DNA from: Dyella jiangningensis
GTDB lineage: Bacteria > Pseudomonadota > Gammaproteobacteria > Xanthomonadales > Rhodanobacteraceae
NCBI GenBank assembly: GCA_000632805.1
Contig: CP007444.1
Location: forward strand, 1,860,001 to 1,924,000
DNA length: 64,000 bases
Reading direction: 5' to 3'
A program made the translations under genes and the position numbers. Of the stretch, positions 16,637 to 25,216 are shown piece after piece; the stretch's first letter is position 1; every line of letters starts with the position of its first letter. The notes beneath the pieces are model-generated. The model was not told where the DNA came from, ran no database searches, and worked only from the letters and a program-made list of their open reading frames with translations.

Positions 16637-16993
16637 TCATTCGCGCAACGACAGGCGCTGTGTAGCCAGCTGCCACTGGCGCTGCGCTGAATCGCCGAAT
16701 TGGGCGAACAGGCGTTGACCCAGCATGGCGTAGTCGGCAACCAGTCCGGTTAGCAGCTCCGCCTGAAGATCCAGCAAGGCGCCCGGACTGGTGCACTCCA
16801 CGAACTTCTCCAGCAGCGCGGCATCCTTTTCCACGCGTTCGTTCTGAAACGCCAGCAACTGCTTTTGCAGGTCGCCCATGTACCGCAACGACTCGGTGAC
16901 CCATCCCAGCGTCATCTGGGTGGCGGGGCGGGAGATCTGCAGCCATGGCTGCGGAACCTGGACGAAGCCGGAATCATCGATCTGGCGGTTCAT
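16637..16993 (-). CDS. Phasin-like protein
   Basis: 118 aa, almost wholly amphipathic helix, with the pattern WVTESLRYMGDLQKQLLAFQNER and LLDLQAELLTGLVADYAMLGQRLF seen in phasins, which coat polyhydroxyalkanoate granules. No PHA synthase gene lies in the window, so granule binding cannot be tested here. Phasin-like proteins also act as general chaperones. It has its own operator at 17050-17063, tying carbon-storage protein to the same regulon. Confidence 0.75.
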   Translation of the reverse strand: MNRQIDDSGFVQVPQPWLQISRPATQMTLGWVTESLRYMGDLQKQLLAFQNERVEKDAALLEKFVECTSPGALLDLQAELLTGLVADYAMLGQRLFAQFGDSAQRQWQLATQRLSLRE

Positions 16994-17022
16994 GATGTAG
17001 TGCTCATCGAACTCGGGGATCC

Positions 17023-17063
17023 AGTGTGTGGCGCACCTGATTCCGCGTATTGACGTCGCTCAA
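17023..17063 (-). promoter_or_regulatory. Crp/Fnr-type promoter for phasin-GNAT
   Basis: Palindrome TTGACGTCGCTCAA at 17050-17063, the only site with CTCAA as right half, with CACACT at 17028-17023 (offset 28.5 nt). Confidence 0.65.
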
Positions 17064-17078
17064 TGAGAAGCCAAGTGC

Positions 17079-18095
17079 TTACGCCATCGCGCCCACCTTT
17101 TTCGGCGGAGGCGACGCCATGGGGTAGAGGATCGGCTGATCGATCCACATCTGCATGGCGGCGCGCATGTCCATCTGCACTTCGACCGATTCGGCGGCGT
17201 GTCGCGGCGGAGCGAAAGGCGAGGCGACGGAGGCAGTGCGCCGGCGCAGGAGTTCCAGGGCATAACCAAGCGAAGCCACGGTGCGTGACGTGTGGCCGTT
17301 ATCGATCGTATGCAGGTTGCCTTTGACCGACAACGGGTCGATCGCATCGGCAACATTGTTGGCGAACAGGGCCAGCCGCGGTTGCGAGGTGATGGCCGTG
17401 AGCCGCGCATGACGCAGACCGGTGAGTGCAGCCTCCTCGGCCTGCGTTTCGGAAATCTGGCGCAGCTTGTAGCTCAACGTGGAATGTCCGGACAGCTCGC
17501 AGCGAACGCCACGCTCGCGCGCCAGGCGAAGACTTCCGCGAAGGCAGCCAACCGCCAGGCATTGCGCCATGTCATGGCCGAGACGGCGGCCGTAGGCGCT
17601 GTCATAGCGCTCGCCAAGCAGAAGCAGGGCGTCAGCAAGACCGATGAATCCGACACGCATGTGCAGGCCAGGAACGGCATGCACGGGAGACGCAAGCATC
17701 ATGGCGTTGTCCAGGGCGTGCACGGCCAGGTCAGCCGTCGCCTCGATGCCGCTCCAATCGACACTGGCGTCCGGGGTGCCGGGGAGCTTCACGAAGGTGG
17801 CAAGGTTGAGCACCGCGACAAGCCCATCATCCGGCCATGGCGCGGTACCGGTGCCCGCGGTGGCCAGTACCGTTTCATCGGGCAGCAAACGCCAGCCTTC
17901 AAACGCCTCGTTGAGCTGCCGCTCAAAGGCAGCGGCGTCCTCCTCGCTCTCGGCAGACGCAAGCGTGTGTGCCACACGCTTCCAGGTATCGGCAATGGAT
18001 ATGTCGCGCAACTCGCCACCCGCCTGACGCCAACGAAACCAGGCGTCCCACGCGTCCACGGCGGCAAGATCGATGAATGACGGAGAACCTTTCAT
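17079..18095 (-). CDS. Ribonucleotide-reductase-like protein lacking the catalytic core
   Basis: 338 aa. The middle resembles the C-terminal half of class I/II ribonucleotide reductase large subunits: LNLATFVK, then DLAVHALDNAMMLA and RVGFIGLADALLLLGERYDS, and the N-terminus (DTWKRVAHTLA) also resembles the family. But the protein is less than half the normal size. The stretch that should carry the thiyl-radical cysteine (NLCxEI) reads RLLPDETVLAT, and the cysteine before the NL-x-FV block is replaced (GLVAVLNL). It should therefore not reduce ribonucleotides; a nucleotide-binding or regulatory role is possible. Own operator at 18155-18168. The similarity is from motif recall, not alignment. 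Confidence 0.65.
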   Translation of the reverse strand: MKGSPSFIDLAAVDAWDAWFRWRQAGGELRDISIADTWKRVAHTLASAESEEDAAAFERQLNEAFEGWRLLPDETVLATAGTGTAPWPDDGLVAVLNLATFVKLPGTPDASVDWSGIEATADLAVHALDNAMMLASPVHAVPGLHMRVGFIGLADALLLLGERYDSAYGRRLGHDMAQCLAVGCLRGSLRLARERGVRCELSGHSTLSYKLRQISETQAEEAALTGLRHARLTAITSQPRLALFANNVADAIDPLSVKGNLHTIDNGHTSRTVASLGYALELLRRRTASVASPFAPPRHAAESVEVQMDMRAAMQMWIDQPILYPMASPPPKKVGAMA

Positions 18096-18126
18096 GGGTG
18101 TCGGACTGCATCCCTGGTGTAGCGCG

Positions 18127-18168
18127 AGTGTCGGCCTGGCGATGGCGCCAGGAATTGAGGCGCATCAA
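18127..18168 (-). promoter_or_regulatory. Crp/Fnr-type promoter for the RNR-like gene
   Basis: Palindrome TTGAGGCGCATCAA at 18155-18168 inside a longer inverted repeat GGAATTGA/TCAATTCC. -10-like GACACT at 18132-18127 starts 29.5 nt from the centre. It also lies 123 nt upstream of the divergent regulator gene and could allow autoregulation. Confidence 0.65.
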
Positions 18169-18290
18169 TTCCAGGGCGCGCGTTTTTCCGTTACCGATTG
18201 TTACAAGCCGTTACCCGGCCGACGTCTTGCCGTGACCGACGAGCGCTACCGTCCTTTCAACGCGAAGTGTCGGTCCAGAGGGGTATCGCC

Positions 18291-19049
18291 ATGAACATGC
18301 GTCTGATGGAGTCCGCAGTAGCCGAGCTACCCGCAGGCCGGTCCTGCCAGGGCAGCGAGGATGTTCCTTTCGAGCTCGACGTCGACACCTTGCGCCGCTA
18401 CGTGACGGTGCTTCGCCACAAGCTCGTCGCCGGGCAGCCGCTTTACCACGCGGGGCAGCCCTTCAAATCCCTATTCCTGGTGCATGCCGGTTTCATCAAG
18501 ACCATCGAGCTTTCCGACGATGGCCGGGACCAGGTCACCGGCTTCCGCGGCAAGGGCGAATTTCTTGGCACCGAGTCGATCGGCCTCTCGCACTATGCGT
18601 GCGGCGCCGTCTCGCTGGAAAGCGGGGAGGCGTGGGAGCTGCCGTATCCGGCCATGCTGAGCGCCTGCCGGGAAATTCCCGAGTTGCATGCACGCCTGGC
18701 CGCGGCCCTGGCGAGCGAGATCCGCAACGACCGCACGTGGATGCTCAATATCGGCACACTCAATGCCGAACAGCGCGTGGCAGCCTTTCTGCTTAGTGAA
18801 GGCCGCCGCTACGCGCGCATGGGGTTCAGTGCCAGGCATTTCATGCTGCGCATGCGCCGTGCCGACATGGCGAGCTTCCTCGCGCTCACCAATGAAACGG
18901 TGTGTCGGGTGATGACCAAGCTGCATGAGATGCACCTGATCGAAGTGGCGCGGCGCGAAGTCCGCGTGCTCGACGATGGTGCATTGCGTACGCTGGTTGG
19001 CGCGTCACGGCTGACGCGCGGCGAACTCAAGGCTTCTGCAAGCTGTTGA
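18291..19049 (+). CDS. Crp/Fnr family transcription regulator without Fe-S cysteines
   Basis: 252 aa: cyclic-nucleotide-like beta-roll (about 30-145), dimer helix, and a winged helix-turn-helix with RADMASFLALTNETVCRVMTKL. The recognition helix keeps Glu and Arg of the FNR E-x2-S-R motif, with Cys in the Ser place (ETVCR), fitting a TTGAY-type half-site. FNR needs three N-terminal cysteines plus Cys122 for its oxygen-sensitive 4Fe-4S cluster. Here only Cys19 lies N-terminal, plus one in YACG and one in SACRE, so no such cluster is expected. It is the obvious candidate to act on the 16 operators in this region, but a genomic FNR/ANR elsewhere could also bind them. Start at 18291 follows AGAGGGG; the 3' end overlaps the convergent kinase gene by 23 nt. 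Confidence 0.9.
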   Translation: MNMRLMESAVAELPAGRSCQGSEDVPFELDVDTLRRYVTVLRHKLVAGQPLYHAGQPFKSLFLVHAGFIKTIELSDDGRDQVTGFRGKGEFLGTESIGLSHYACGAVSLESGEAWELPYPAMLSACREIPELHARLAAALASEIRNDRTWMLNIGTLNAEQRVAAFLLSEGRRYARMGFSARHFMLRMRRADMASFLALTNETVCRVMTKLHEMHLIEVARREVRVLDDGALRTLVGASRLTRGELKASASC

Positions 19050-21048
19050 GCGCTCGGAACACTGCGTGGCCCAGCTCCTCGCGTCGATAGGGTTTGGGTA
19101 GCATCGGGAACCTGTCGAGGGCGGCCGGGCTGACGTCCTGCGAAAGGTGTTCATAACCTGACGTGAGCAGCACGGGGAGATCAGGGCACTGGTGCCGTGC
19201 CTGCTCGGCCAGTTCAACGCCCGTCATGCCGCGCCCAAGCACGATATCGGAGAACAGCAGGTCGATGTCCGGGTGATCCTGCAGGCAACGCAACGCCTCT
19301 TCCGCCCCTGTTGCCTCATAGGCGGCATAGCCCAGCGAGCGCAGGAAGTTGAGCGCCACCGCCCGCACTTCCGTTTCGTCCTCCACCACCAGGATGGTGC
19401 CGTGCCCCATCGGCGTCGCCTGCGGCGCCTGATCCTGCAGCTCATGCACAACGTCCGCGGTTGCGCTGGGGAAATGCAGCTCGATGCTGGTGCCGTAGCC
19501 GAGCTGGCTCTCGATGGTCATGCGCCCGCCCGATTGCTTCATGAATCCGTAGACCATGCTCAACCCGAGGCCACTGCCTTTGCCTACGTCCTTGGTGGTG
19601 AAGAAAGGTTCGAGCGCATGGGCGAGCACTTCGGGCGGCATGCCGAAACCGGCGTCCCGGATTCGGAATATCACGGACTCCCGACCGTCGTTCTCGGCGT
19701 GACGAACGGAAATGTCGAGGCGGCCACCCCGCGGCATGGCGTCTCGTGCATTGACGGCCAGGTTCACCAAGGCTGCATCGAATTCCGAAGGATCCACCTC
19801 GATGGCGGGAAGCGAGTCGGGGCAGGTGGTGGTGATGGCGATCTGTTCACCGAGCGTGCGGCCCAGCATGTCGCGGAGTTCTGTCAACAGCTGCGCAGGG
19901 TGGATCGCGCGAGGCGACAGCCGCCGGCGGCAGGCGAACGAAAGCAGCTTGCTGGTGAGGGCGGCACAGCGATCGGCCGCGCGTGCGGCGCTGTCGAGGG
20001 CATCGCGCGCCAATGGATCTTCCGGCAGCGTTGCGCCCAGCAGCTGAAGGTTGCCCGAGATCACCGTGAGCAGGTTGTTGAAGTCGTGCGCGATGCCGCC
20101 GGTGAGCTGCCCGATGGCGTCCAGGCGCTGCGCATGGGCAAGCCGCTCCTCGCTGCGACTGCGCTGGACGGCGGCCGCCAGCATGTTGGCCACCGACTGC
20201 AGGAAGTGCATCTTGTCGTGGTCGAAGCTGCCTTGCTCACGAGCCAGCACGACGAGCAGGCCCATGGTTTCGTACCGGTCGAGCAAGGGGACCAGCGCCG
20301 CATCCTGAAAGCCCTCGTCGCTCAAGGTGCCCCGCGTGCGCGCAAAGCTCGCCGGCATGCCTTCGATGCCGGTGCTGCCAAACTCGATTCGTTGCGCATC
20401 TGCGCTCCAGTCGCTTTCCGAGAGGTCGAGGCAAAGGCTGTACTGAAGCAACTTGCTCACGCCCGTGGCGGCCCGACATTGCCAACCCCGGTCATGGCTG
20501 TCGCGAAATACGACGGCGGCGCCGCCGACCTTGAGTGCGTTGGCGACCAGGGACGGCACGTTGTCGATCGCCAGCTCGTAGCTCGGAGCCTCCAGAAGCA
20601 GGCGACTCACCTGGCCGGTGGCGGCGTCGTAACGTGCGCGGACCAGTGCGTGTCGCGCGCGCTGCGTTTCCGAAATATCGCGAATGGACGCTGCGAACAG
20701 CGTGTGCTCTCCCGCCGATAGCGGGCTGAGGCCGATCTCCACGGGGAAGGTGTGCCCGTCCCGTCGCACGCCGGTCAGTTCGTAACCCGCGCCCATGGGT
20801 CGCACGCGTGGATTGGACATGTATCGCGCCCGGTGCGATTGATGGGCGGCACGCACCCGCTCAGGCAGGAGCGCCTCCACCATCATGCCGTGCAGCTCGA
20901 GCGTTCCATAGCCAAACATGCGCTCGGCCTGCGGATTGGCCAGCACGATGCAGCCTTGGTGATCGACCACGATCATCGCGTCCGGCGCCGTATTGAAAAG
21001 CGACCGGAAGAGATCGGCGGGATCTGGGAACGCCGACATGCCGCTCAT
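19027..21048 (-). CDS. PAS-GAF hybrid sensor histidine kinase with C-terminal receiver
   Basis: 673 aa, no membrane segment. Order of domains: PAS (about 10-125), GAF-like (about 150-290), HisKA with GIAHDFNNLL (phospho-His), HATPase with NARDAMPRGG and GKGSGLGLSMV, and a receiver with DLLFSDIVLGRG holding the phospho-Asp. The PAS start FRSLFNTAPDAMIVVD is close to rhizobial FixL, and a His falls where FixL has its heme ligand. The FixL Arg220 position is Tyr here, and similar PAS domains without heme share the His, so oxygen sensing is only a possibility. Its ATG overlaps the response-regulator stop (ATGA), so the two form one operon. Confidence 0.9.
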   Translation of the reverse strand: MSGMSAFPDPADLFRSLFNTAPDAMIVVDHQGCIVLANPQAERMFGYGTLELHGMMVEALLPERVRAAHQSHRARYMSNPRVRPMGAGYELTGVRRDGHTFPVEIGLSPLSAGEHTLFAASIRDISETQRARHALVRARYDAATGQVSRLLLEAPSYELAIDNVPSLVANALKVGGAAVVFRDSHDRGWQCRAATGVSKLLQYSLCLDLSESDWSADAQRIEFGSTGIEGMPASFARTRGTLSDEGFQDAALVPLLDRYETMGLLVVLAREQGSFDHDKMHFLQSVANMLAAAVQRSRSEERLAHAQRLDAIGQLTGGIAHDFNNLLTVISGNLQLLGATLPEDPLARDALDSAARAADRCAALTSKLLSFACRRRLSPRAIHPAQLLTELRDMLGRTLGEQIAITTTCPDSLPAIEVDPSEFDAALVNLAVNARDAMPRGGRLDISVRHAENDGRESVIFRIRDAGFGMPPEVLAHALEPFFTTKDVGKGSGLGLSMVYGFMKQSGGRMTIESQLGYGTSIELHFPSATADVVHELQDQAPQATPMGHGTILVVEDETEVRAVALNFLRSLGYAAYEATGAEEALRCLQDHPDIDLLFSDIVLGRGMTGVELAEQARHQCPDLPVLLTSGYEHLSQDVSPAALDRFPMLPKPYRREELGHAVFRALNSLQKP

Positions 21049-21788
21049 TCGCGCCGCACCTGTTCGGTGAGGATGTACCCCGTGCCGCGTATGGCTTTCA
21101 GCAGCGCCGGCTGCGTGGGGTCGCGTTCGATTTTCCGGCGCAGTCGACCGATCTGCACATCGATGGCGCGGTCGAAAGGACCGGCGTCGCGGCCATGGAT
21201 CTGGCTCATGATGTCGTTGCGCGTCAGCACGCGATGAGGGTGTTCGAGAAACAGTTTGAGCAGCTCGTACTCGCCCGTCGTCAGCGGCACCAGGCGCCCA
21301 TGGTCGTCTCGCAGTTCGTGCGACCTCGTGTTCAAGCGGTAGCCCTGGAACACCAGGGTGCATGGGGGCTCTTGCGCTTCGCCTGGAGAGGGGCGCGCAG
21401 TGCGGCGAAGCACGCTGCGCACGCGTGCCAGCAATTCGCGCAGGTCGAAGGGCTTGGTGATGTAGTCGTCGGCCCCCAGCTCCAGGCCCACCACGCGATC
21501 GACCGATTCGCCGCGGCCCGAGACGATGATGATGGGTCCTTGCCAGTGATTGTGCAGATAGCGGGTAAGATCCAGGCCGTCTTCGCCAGGCAGGCCGAGA
21601 TCCATCAGCACCAGGTCGACCCGTGACGATCGCAGCGCCTCGCGAAGCTGGGCACCGTCCGCCGCCATGGACACGTCAAAGCCTTGTGAACCCAGGTATC
21701 GCTTGACCAGCGTCCGTATCTCCTCATCGTCGTCCACGACGAGAATGCGGGGAATTGACGGCGTGTTCGCGTGCTCGGCTACCGACAT
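21045..21788 (-). CDS. OmpR/PhoB family response regulator
   Basis: 247 aa. The receiver domain has RILVVDDDEEIR, LVLMDLGLPGEDG (phospho-Asp), IIIVSG and DDYITKPF. The winged-helix output domain has TTGEYELLKLFLEHPHRVLTR and DVQIGRLRRKIE. First gene of a two-gene operon with the hybrid kinase. The upstream region is shared with the exporter operon that begins at 21965 on the other strand. The palindrome at 21918-21931 lies between them, but no -10 at the class II distance is seen on this side. Its targets are not visible in the window. Confidence 0.93.
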   Translation of the reverse strand: MSVAEHANTPSIPRILVVDDDEEIRTLVKRYLGSQGFDVSMAADGAQLREALRSSRVDLVLMDLGLPGEDGLDLTRYLHNHWQGPIIIVSGRGESVDRVVGLELGADDYITKPFDLRELLARVRSVLRRTARPSPGEAQEPPCTLVFQGYRLNTRSHELRDDHGRLVPLTTGEYELLKLFLEHPHRVLTRNDIMSQIHGRDAGPFDRAIDVQIGRLRRKIERDPTQPALLKAIRGTGYILTEQVRRE

Positions 21789-21917
21789 GGTGTGGACCGC
21801 GAAAGGTTGGAAAGGCGACGCCTTCTGGGCTCAGATACGGCGCCGGACGACAAGATACAACCGGTTGGGGTGCTATGGCACCGTTCGGATGGCCAGGAAG
21901 ACCAGCCATTCGATGCA

Positions 21918-21958
21918 TTGATAGTGGTCAATATGGCCTTGAGGCGGGCGGCTAAGGT
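21918..21958 (+). promoter_or_regulatory. Crp/Fnr-type promoter for the DevBCA-TolC-like exporter
   Basis: Palindrome TTGATAGTGGTCAA at 21918-21931, with -10 TAAGGT at 21953-21958 (offset 28.5 nt). The predicted start of transcription (about 21966) coincides with the ATG at 21965, which implies a leaderless mRNA. Confidence 0.72.
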
Positions 21959-21964
21959 CCTTCC

Positions 21965-22660
21965 ATGGGACCGACAGCGATCGTCGCCGGCGACCTTACC
22001 AAGACCTTCGGGAGCGGGGACGCCCAAACCGTGGCCGTGAGCGGCGCGAGCTTCGAGGCCCGTTTCGGGGAAATGCTGTTCATCGTAGGGCCCTCCGGCA
22101 GCGGCAAGACCACCTTGCTGAGCATGATTTCAGGCATCTTGCGCCCGAGCGCGGGACGGGTGCGGATGAAGGATGTCGATCTATGGGCACTCGACGCCGA
22201 CACCCTGGCCGAGTTCCGCCTCAACACGATCGGCTTCGTGTTCCAGGACTACCACCTGTTTCCCCGCCTGACGACGGTGGAGAACGTCGCCATCCCGCTG
22301 ATCCTCAAGCATGCCGACTGGGGCGTGGCGCTCGCCGAGGGTCGCAAGGATCTGGACATCGTCGGCCTGGGCGATCGCGCCGAGCTGCCACCCGTGAAGC
22401 TCAGTGGTGGCGAGCAGCAGCGCGTGGCGATCGCGCGTGCACTGGTCAGTCGGCCCGATTTCCTCATCCTCGACGAGCCGACGGCCTCGCTGGATGGCGA
22501 TACGGGCCGAAAGATTCTGCAGTTCCTCCGCGAGAAGGTGCTGAACCCCCAGCGCTGCATCCTGATCGTTACGCACGACGCGCGCATCTTCGAATACGCC
22601 GACCGGATCATGCACATGGAAGACGGCAGGATCACCGGTTACGAAGCGGGGCACGCATGA
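21965..22660 (+). CDS. ABC exporter ATPase (DevA/LolD/MacB type)
   Basis: 231 aa with Walker A GPSGSGKTT, signature LSGGEQQRVAIARAL and Walker B FLILDEPTASLD. Residues DVDLWALDADTLAEFR and GFVFQDYHLFPRLT are typical of the MacB/LolD/DevA class. It powers an envelope exporter with the next three genes, in the order ATPase-adaptor-outer-membrane channel-permease. Stop overlaps the next ATG by 4 nt. No ribosome site precedes the ATG, and the predicted promoter would start the mRNA at the ATG itself. Confidence 0.93.
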   Translation: MGPTAIVAGDLTKTFGSGDAQTVAVSGASFEARFGEMLFIVGPSGSGKTTLLSMISGILRPSAGRVRMKDVDLWALDADTLAEFRLNTIGFVFQDYHLFPRLTTVENVAIPLILKHADWGVALAEGRKDLDIVGLGDRAELPPVKLSGGEQQRVAIARALVSRPDFLILDEPTASLDGDTGRKILQFLREKVLNPQRCILIVTHDARIFEYADRIMHMEDGRITGYEAGHA

Positions 22661-23745
22661 AGTCGCGCTATATCTTTGGATTGGCAGTGCTCGGAGCCGT
22701 GCTCGCCGTGGGCAGTGCCGTCTTCGCCAGCCTGCCCAGGAAGGCGATGCCGCCAGCTTTCACTCCCGCTTCCAATCCGTACGACCACGGCATCTTTGCG
22801 AACGGTATCGTCGAGAGCTACCTGGGTAGCGGCGAAAACATCAACATCTATCCGGAAGTCTCCGGGCGCGTGGCGCGCATCTTCGTGCATGAAGGCGACA
22901 CGGTGAAAGCGGGCACGCCGCTCTTCCAGGTGGACGACACCGTGCAACGCGCCACGGTGGCGCAGCAGCAGCAACAAGCCAAGGCAGCGCTGGCCACGCT
23001 GCAGGCGCTTCAGTCGATGCCGCGCAAGGAAAATCTCGACGTCGCCCAGGCACAAGTTGTGCTGGCGGAAGCCAATCGAAAGACGGCGGACGATGCCTAC
23101 GGCAAGCAGAAGCGTTCGTTCGACGCCGATCCTCATTCGGTGAGCCGTGACGCCCTGGATAACGCATACAACGCACTCAAGACCGCGGAGGCCAACCTGA
23201 AGGTGGCCGCCCGGCAATACGAGCTCACGCGCGCGGGCGCGTGGGTCTATGACATCAACAGCCAGCAGATGCAGTACAACGCCCTCTATGAGGCCGCCAA
23301 GGCGTCATCCGCCTTGCTCGACAAGTACACGGTCACGGCGACGGTCGATGGACCGGTGTTGGCGATACATGCCGCCGTCGGTGGCTATGTATCGACCCAG
23401 GGCGTCTATGACAGCTATACGCAGGGCTTCGGTCCGGCCGTGGTCATGGGCACGCCACAGGAATACCTGGCCGTGCGCTGCTACATCGACGAAATCCTCG
23501 TCGATCGCCTGCCGGAGGCGGCGCACATGCGCGCACAGATGTCCACGCGCGGAGCATCACGCGTCACCGTGCCGTTGGAGTTCGTGCGCACGCAACCGTA
23601 CGTCTCCCCCAAAATCCAGTTGGCCGACCAGCGGCAGGAGCGGGTAGATCTGCGCGTCTTGCCGGTAATCTTCCGGTTTCGCACGCCGCCGGGCGCTCAC
23701 CTTTACCCTGGTGAATTGGTGGATGTGTATGTGGGCGCGAAATAG
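22657..23745 (+). CDS. Membrane fusion (HlyD/DevB-like) adaptor of ABC exporter
   Basis: 362 aa. An N-terminal anchor helix (about 5-25) is followed by a biotinyl-lipoyl half-motif NIYPEVSGRVARIFVHEGDTVKAGTPLFQVDD. Then come a long coiled-coil hairpin (about 95-200) and the second lipoyl half TVTATVDGPVLAIHAAVGG, then beta-barrel. It bridges the permease and the outer-membrane channel through the periplasm. Overlaps the ATPase stop by 4 nt and the next gene by 17 nt. Similar in order and class to cyanobacterial DevB of the glycolipid exporter. Confidence 0.9.
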   Translation: MKSRYIFGLAVLGAVLAVGSAVFASLPRKAMPPAFTPASNPYDHGIFANGIVESYLGSGENINIYPEVSGRVARIFVHEGDTVKAGTPLFQVDDTVQRATVAQQQQQAKAALATLQALQSMPRKENLDVAQAQVVLAEANRKTADDAYGKQKRSFDADPHSVSRDALDNAYNALKTAEANLKVAARQYELTRAGAWVYDINSQQMQYNALYEAAKASSALLDKYTVTATVDGPVLAIHAAVGGYVSTQGVYDSYTQGFGPAVVMGTPQEYLAVRCYIDEILVDRLPEAAHMRAQMSTRGASRVTVPLEFVRTQPYVSPKIQLADQRQERVDLRVLPVIFRFRTPPGAHLYPGELVDVYVGAK

Positions 23746-25216
23746 TCGAAGCCTGCTGCTGGCGACGGCACTTCTCGCGGGTTGTGCCGTCGGCCCCGAT
23801 TTCGTTCGCCCCGACGCGCCGAAGGAACAGGGTTATCTGCCGGCGGCCGAACAACCGGGGCGACTGGAAGCGATAGGGCAGACGCAACAACTCGACACGC
23901 AAGCGCTCTTGGCTGCCGACTGGTGGCGGCTGTTTGGTTCGCCGCAGCTCGATGCAATGGTTGCCACCGCGATTGCCGACAATCCAGGCGTGCAGGGCGC
24001 ACAAGCCGTGTTGCGCCAAAGCCAAGACAACCTGAGGGCCGGCCACGGCGTGTTCTTTCCGCAGGTCGGGTTGGCGCTGGGCGCCACGCGCGAGCGCGCG
24101 ACGCCGGCGCGACTTGGCCTCAATGGACCGGGCGGGATTTTCAACCTGTTTACGCTGGGCGCGACCATCAGCTATGCCCTCGATATATTTGGCGGCGAAC
24201 GCCGCGCGGTGGAAGGGCTGAGTGCGTCGGTCGACCTGCAGCGCTATGTCTTGCTGGGCACCGATCTCACGCTGACCGGCAACGTCGTGAACACGGCCAT
24301 TGCGCGAGAAGCTTATGCCGAGCAGATGGCGGTGCTTCAGGAGGTGATCGCCATCCAGCAGGAGCAACTCTCCATCACCCGTACGCGGGCAGACGCCGGC
24401 ACGGTGCCGTACTCCGCGGTGGAGTCGCTTCGCGGCAGCGTCGCGACCACACGCGCCGCGATGGCCGCGCTGGCACAGCATCGCGACCAGGCAAGTCACG
24501 CCCTGTCGTTGCTGATGGGGCAGGCGACCAGCCAGGCAAGCCCACCGGAATTTGCGCTCGATCAGTTGCACCTGCCCGCCGATTTGCCCCTGAGCCTGCC
24601 GTCCCAACTGGTCAGGCAGCGCCCGGACATCCTGGCTGCCGAGGCTCAACTGCATGTGGCGAACGCCGACGTGGGCGTGGCGACCGCCGCGCTCTTTCCC
24701 GTCTTCAGCATCGATGGCGGCTACGGTGCCGAGAGCAATGCACTGGGTGATCTCGGCAAGACGCAAAGCAAGTTCTGGAGCAGTGGCGTCACGGCCGATT
24801 GGCCGGTGTTCCAGGGCGGCTCGGCATGGTTTGGGCGCAAGGCAGTACAGGAAGCCTATATGAGGGTGCTCAGCGACTATCGGCAGACCGTGCTTGCGGC
24901 CTTTGCCCAGGTCGCGGACACCCTCAAGGCATTGCAGTACGACGCCGAGGGCCTGGCCGCACAGGAAGAAGCGATGCATGCAGCGCAGGCAGGGCTCAAG
25001 CTCACCCGGGCCAACTACGCCTCGGGGTTGGCGGGCTATCTCGATGTGCTGGCGTCGGACCAGCAATACCAGCAGTCCCGCCTGGCTTACGTGCAAGCGC
25101 TCGCGCAGCGTTACCAGGATACGGTGGCCCTGTACGTCGCACTTGGCGGCGGCTGGTGGAACGCGCCTTCCCGCGGCGATGGCGCCATGGCCGGCGGGAC
25201 GGGGACGCAACCATGA
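23729..25216 (+). CDS. Outer-membrane efflux lipoprotein (NodT/TolC family)
   Basis: 495 aa. The signal peptide ends in a lipobox LLAGC followed by AVGPDFVRPDAP, the usual start of NodT-type efflux channels. Two OEP repeats (about 65-250 and 270-470) form the trimeric channel, e.g. PDILAAEAQLHVANADVGVATAALFP. The ATG at 23729 is preferred because GGTGG lies 6 nt before it; GTG at 23711 and ATG at 23723 are alternatives. Inside the exporter operon, between adaptor and permease. Confidence 0.92.
   Translation: MWARNSRSLLLATALLAGCAVGPDFVRPDAPKEQGYLPAAEQPGRLEAIGQTQQLDTQALLAADWWRLFGSPQLDAMVATAIADNPGVQGAQAVLRQSQDNLRAGHGVFFPQVGLALGATRERATPARLGLNGPGGIFNLFTLGATISYALDIFGGERRAVEGLSASVDLQRYVLLGTDLTLTGNVVNTAIAREAYAEQMAVLQEVIAIQQEQLSITRTRADAGTVPYSAVESLRGSVATTRAAMAALAQHRDQASHALSLLMGQATSQASPPEFALDQLHLPADLPLSLPSQLVRQRPDILAAEAQLHVANADVGVATAALFPVFSIDGGYGAESNALGDLGKTQSKFWSSGVTADWPVFQGGSAWFGRKAVQEAYMRVLSDYRQTVLAAFAQVADTLKALQYDAEGLAAQEEAMHAAQAGLKLTRANYASGLAGYLDVLASDQQYQQSRLAYVQALAQRYQDTVALYVALGGGWWNAPSRGDGAMAGGTGTQP

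Noticed and set aside
19192..20721. Plus-strand frame of 509 codons
   Set aside because: Antisense to the hybrid histidine kinase.
21755..21768. GAATTGACGGCGTG inside the response regulator gene
   Set aside because: Only one half-site; the other side does not match, and it lies in coding sequence.
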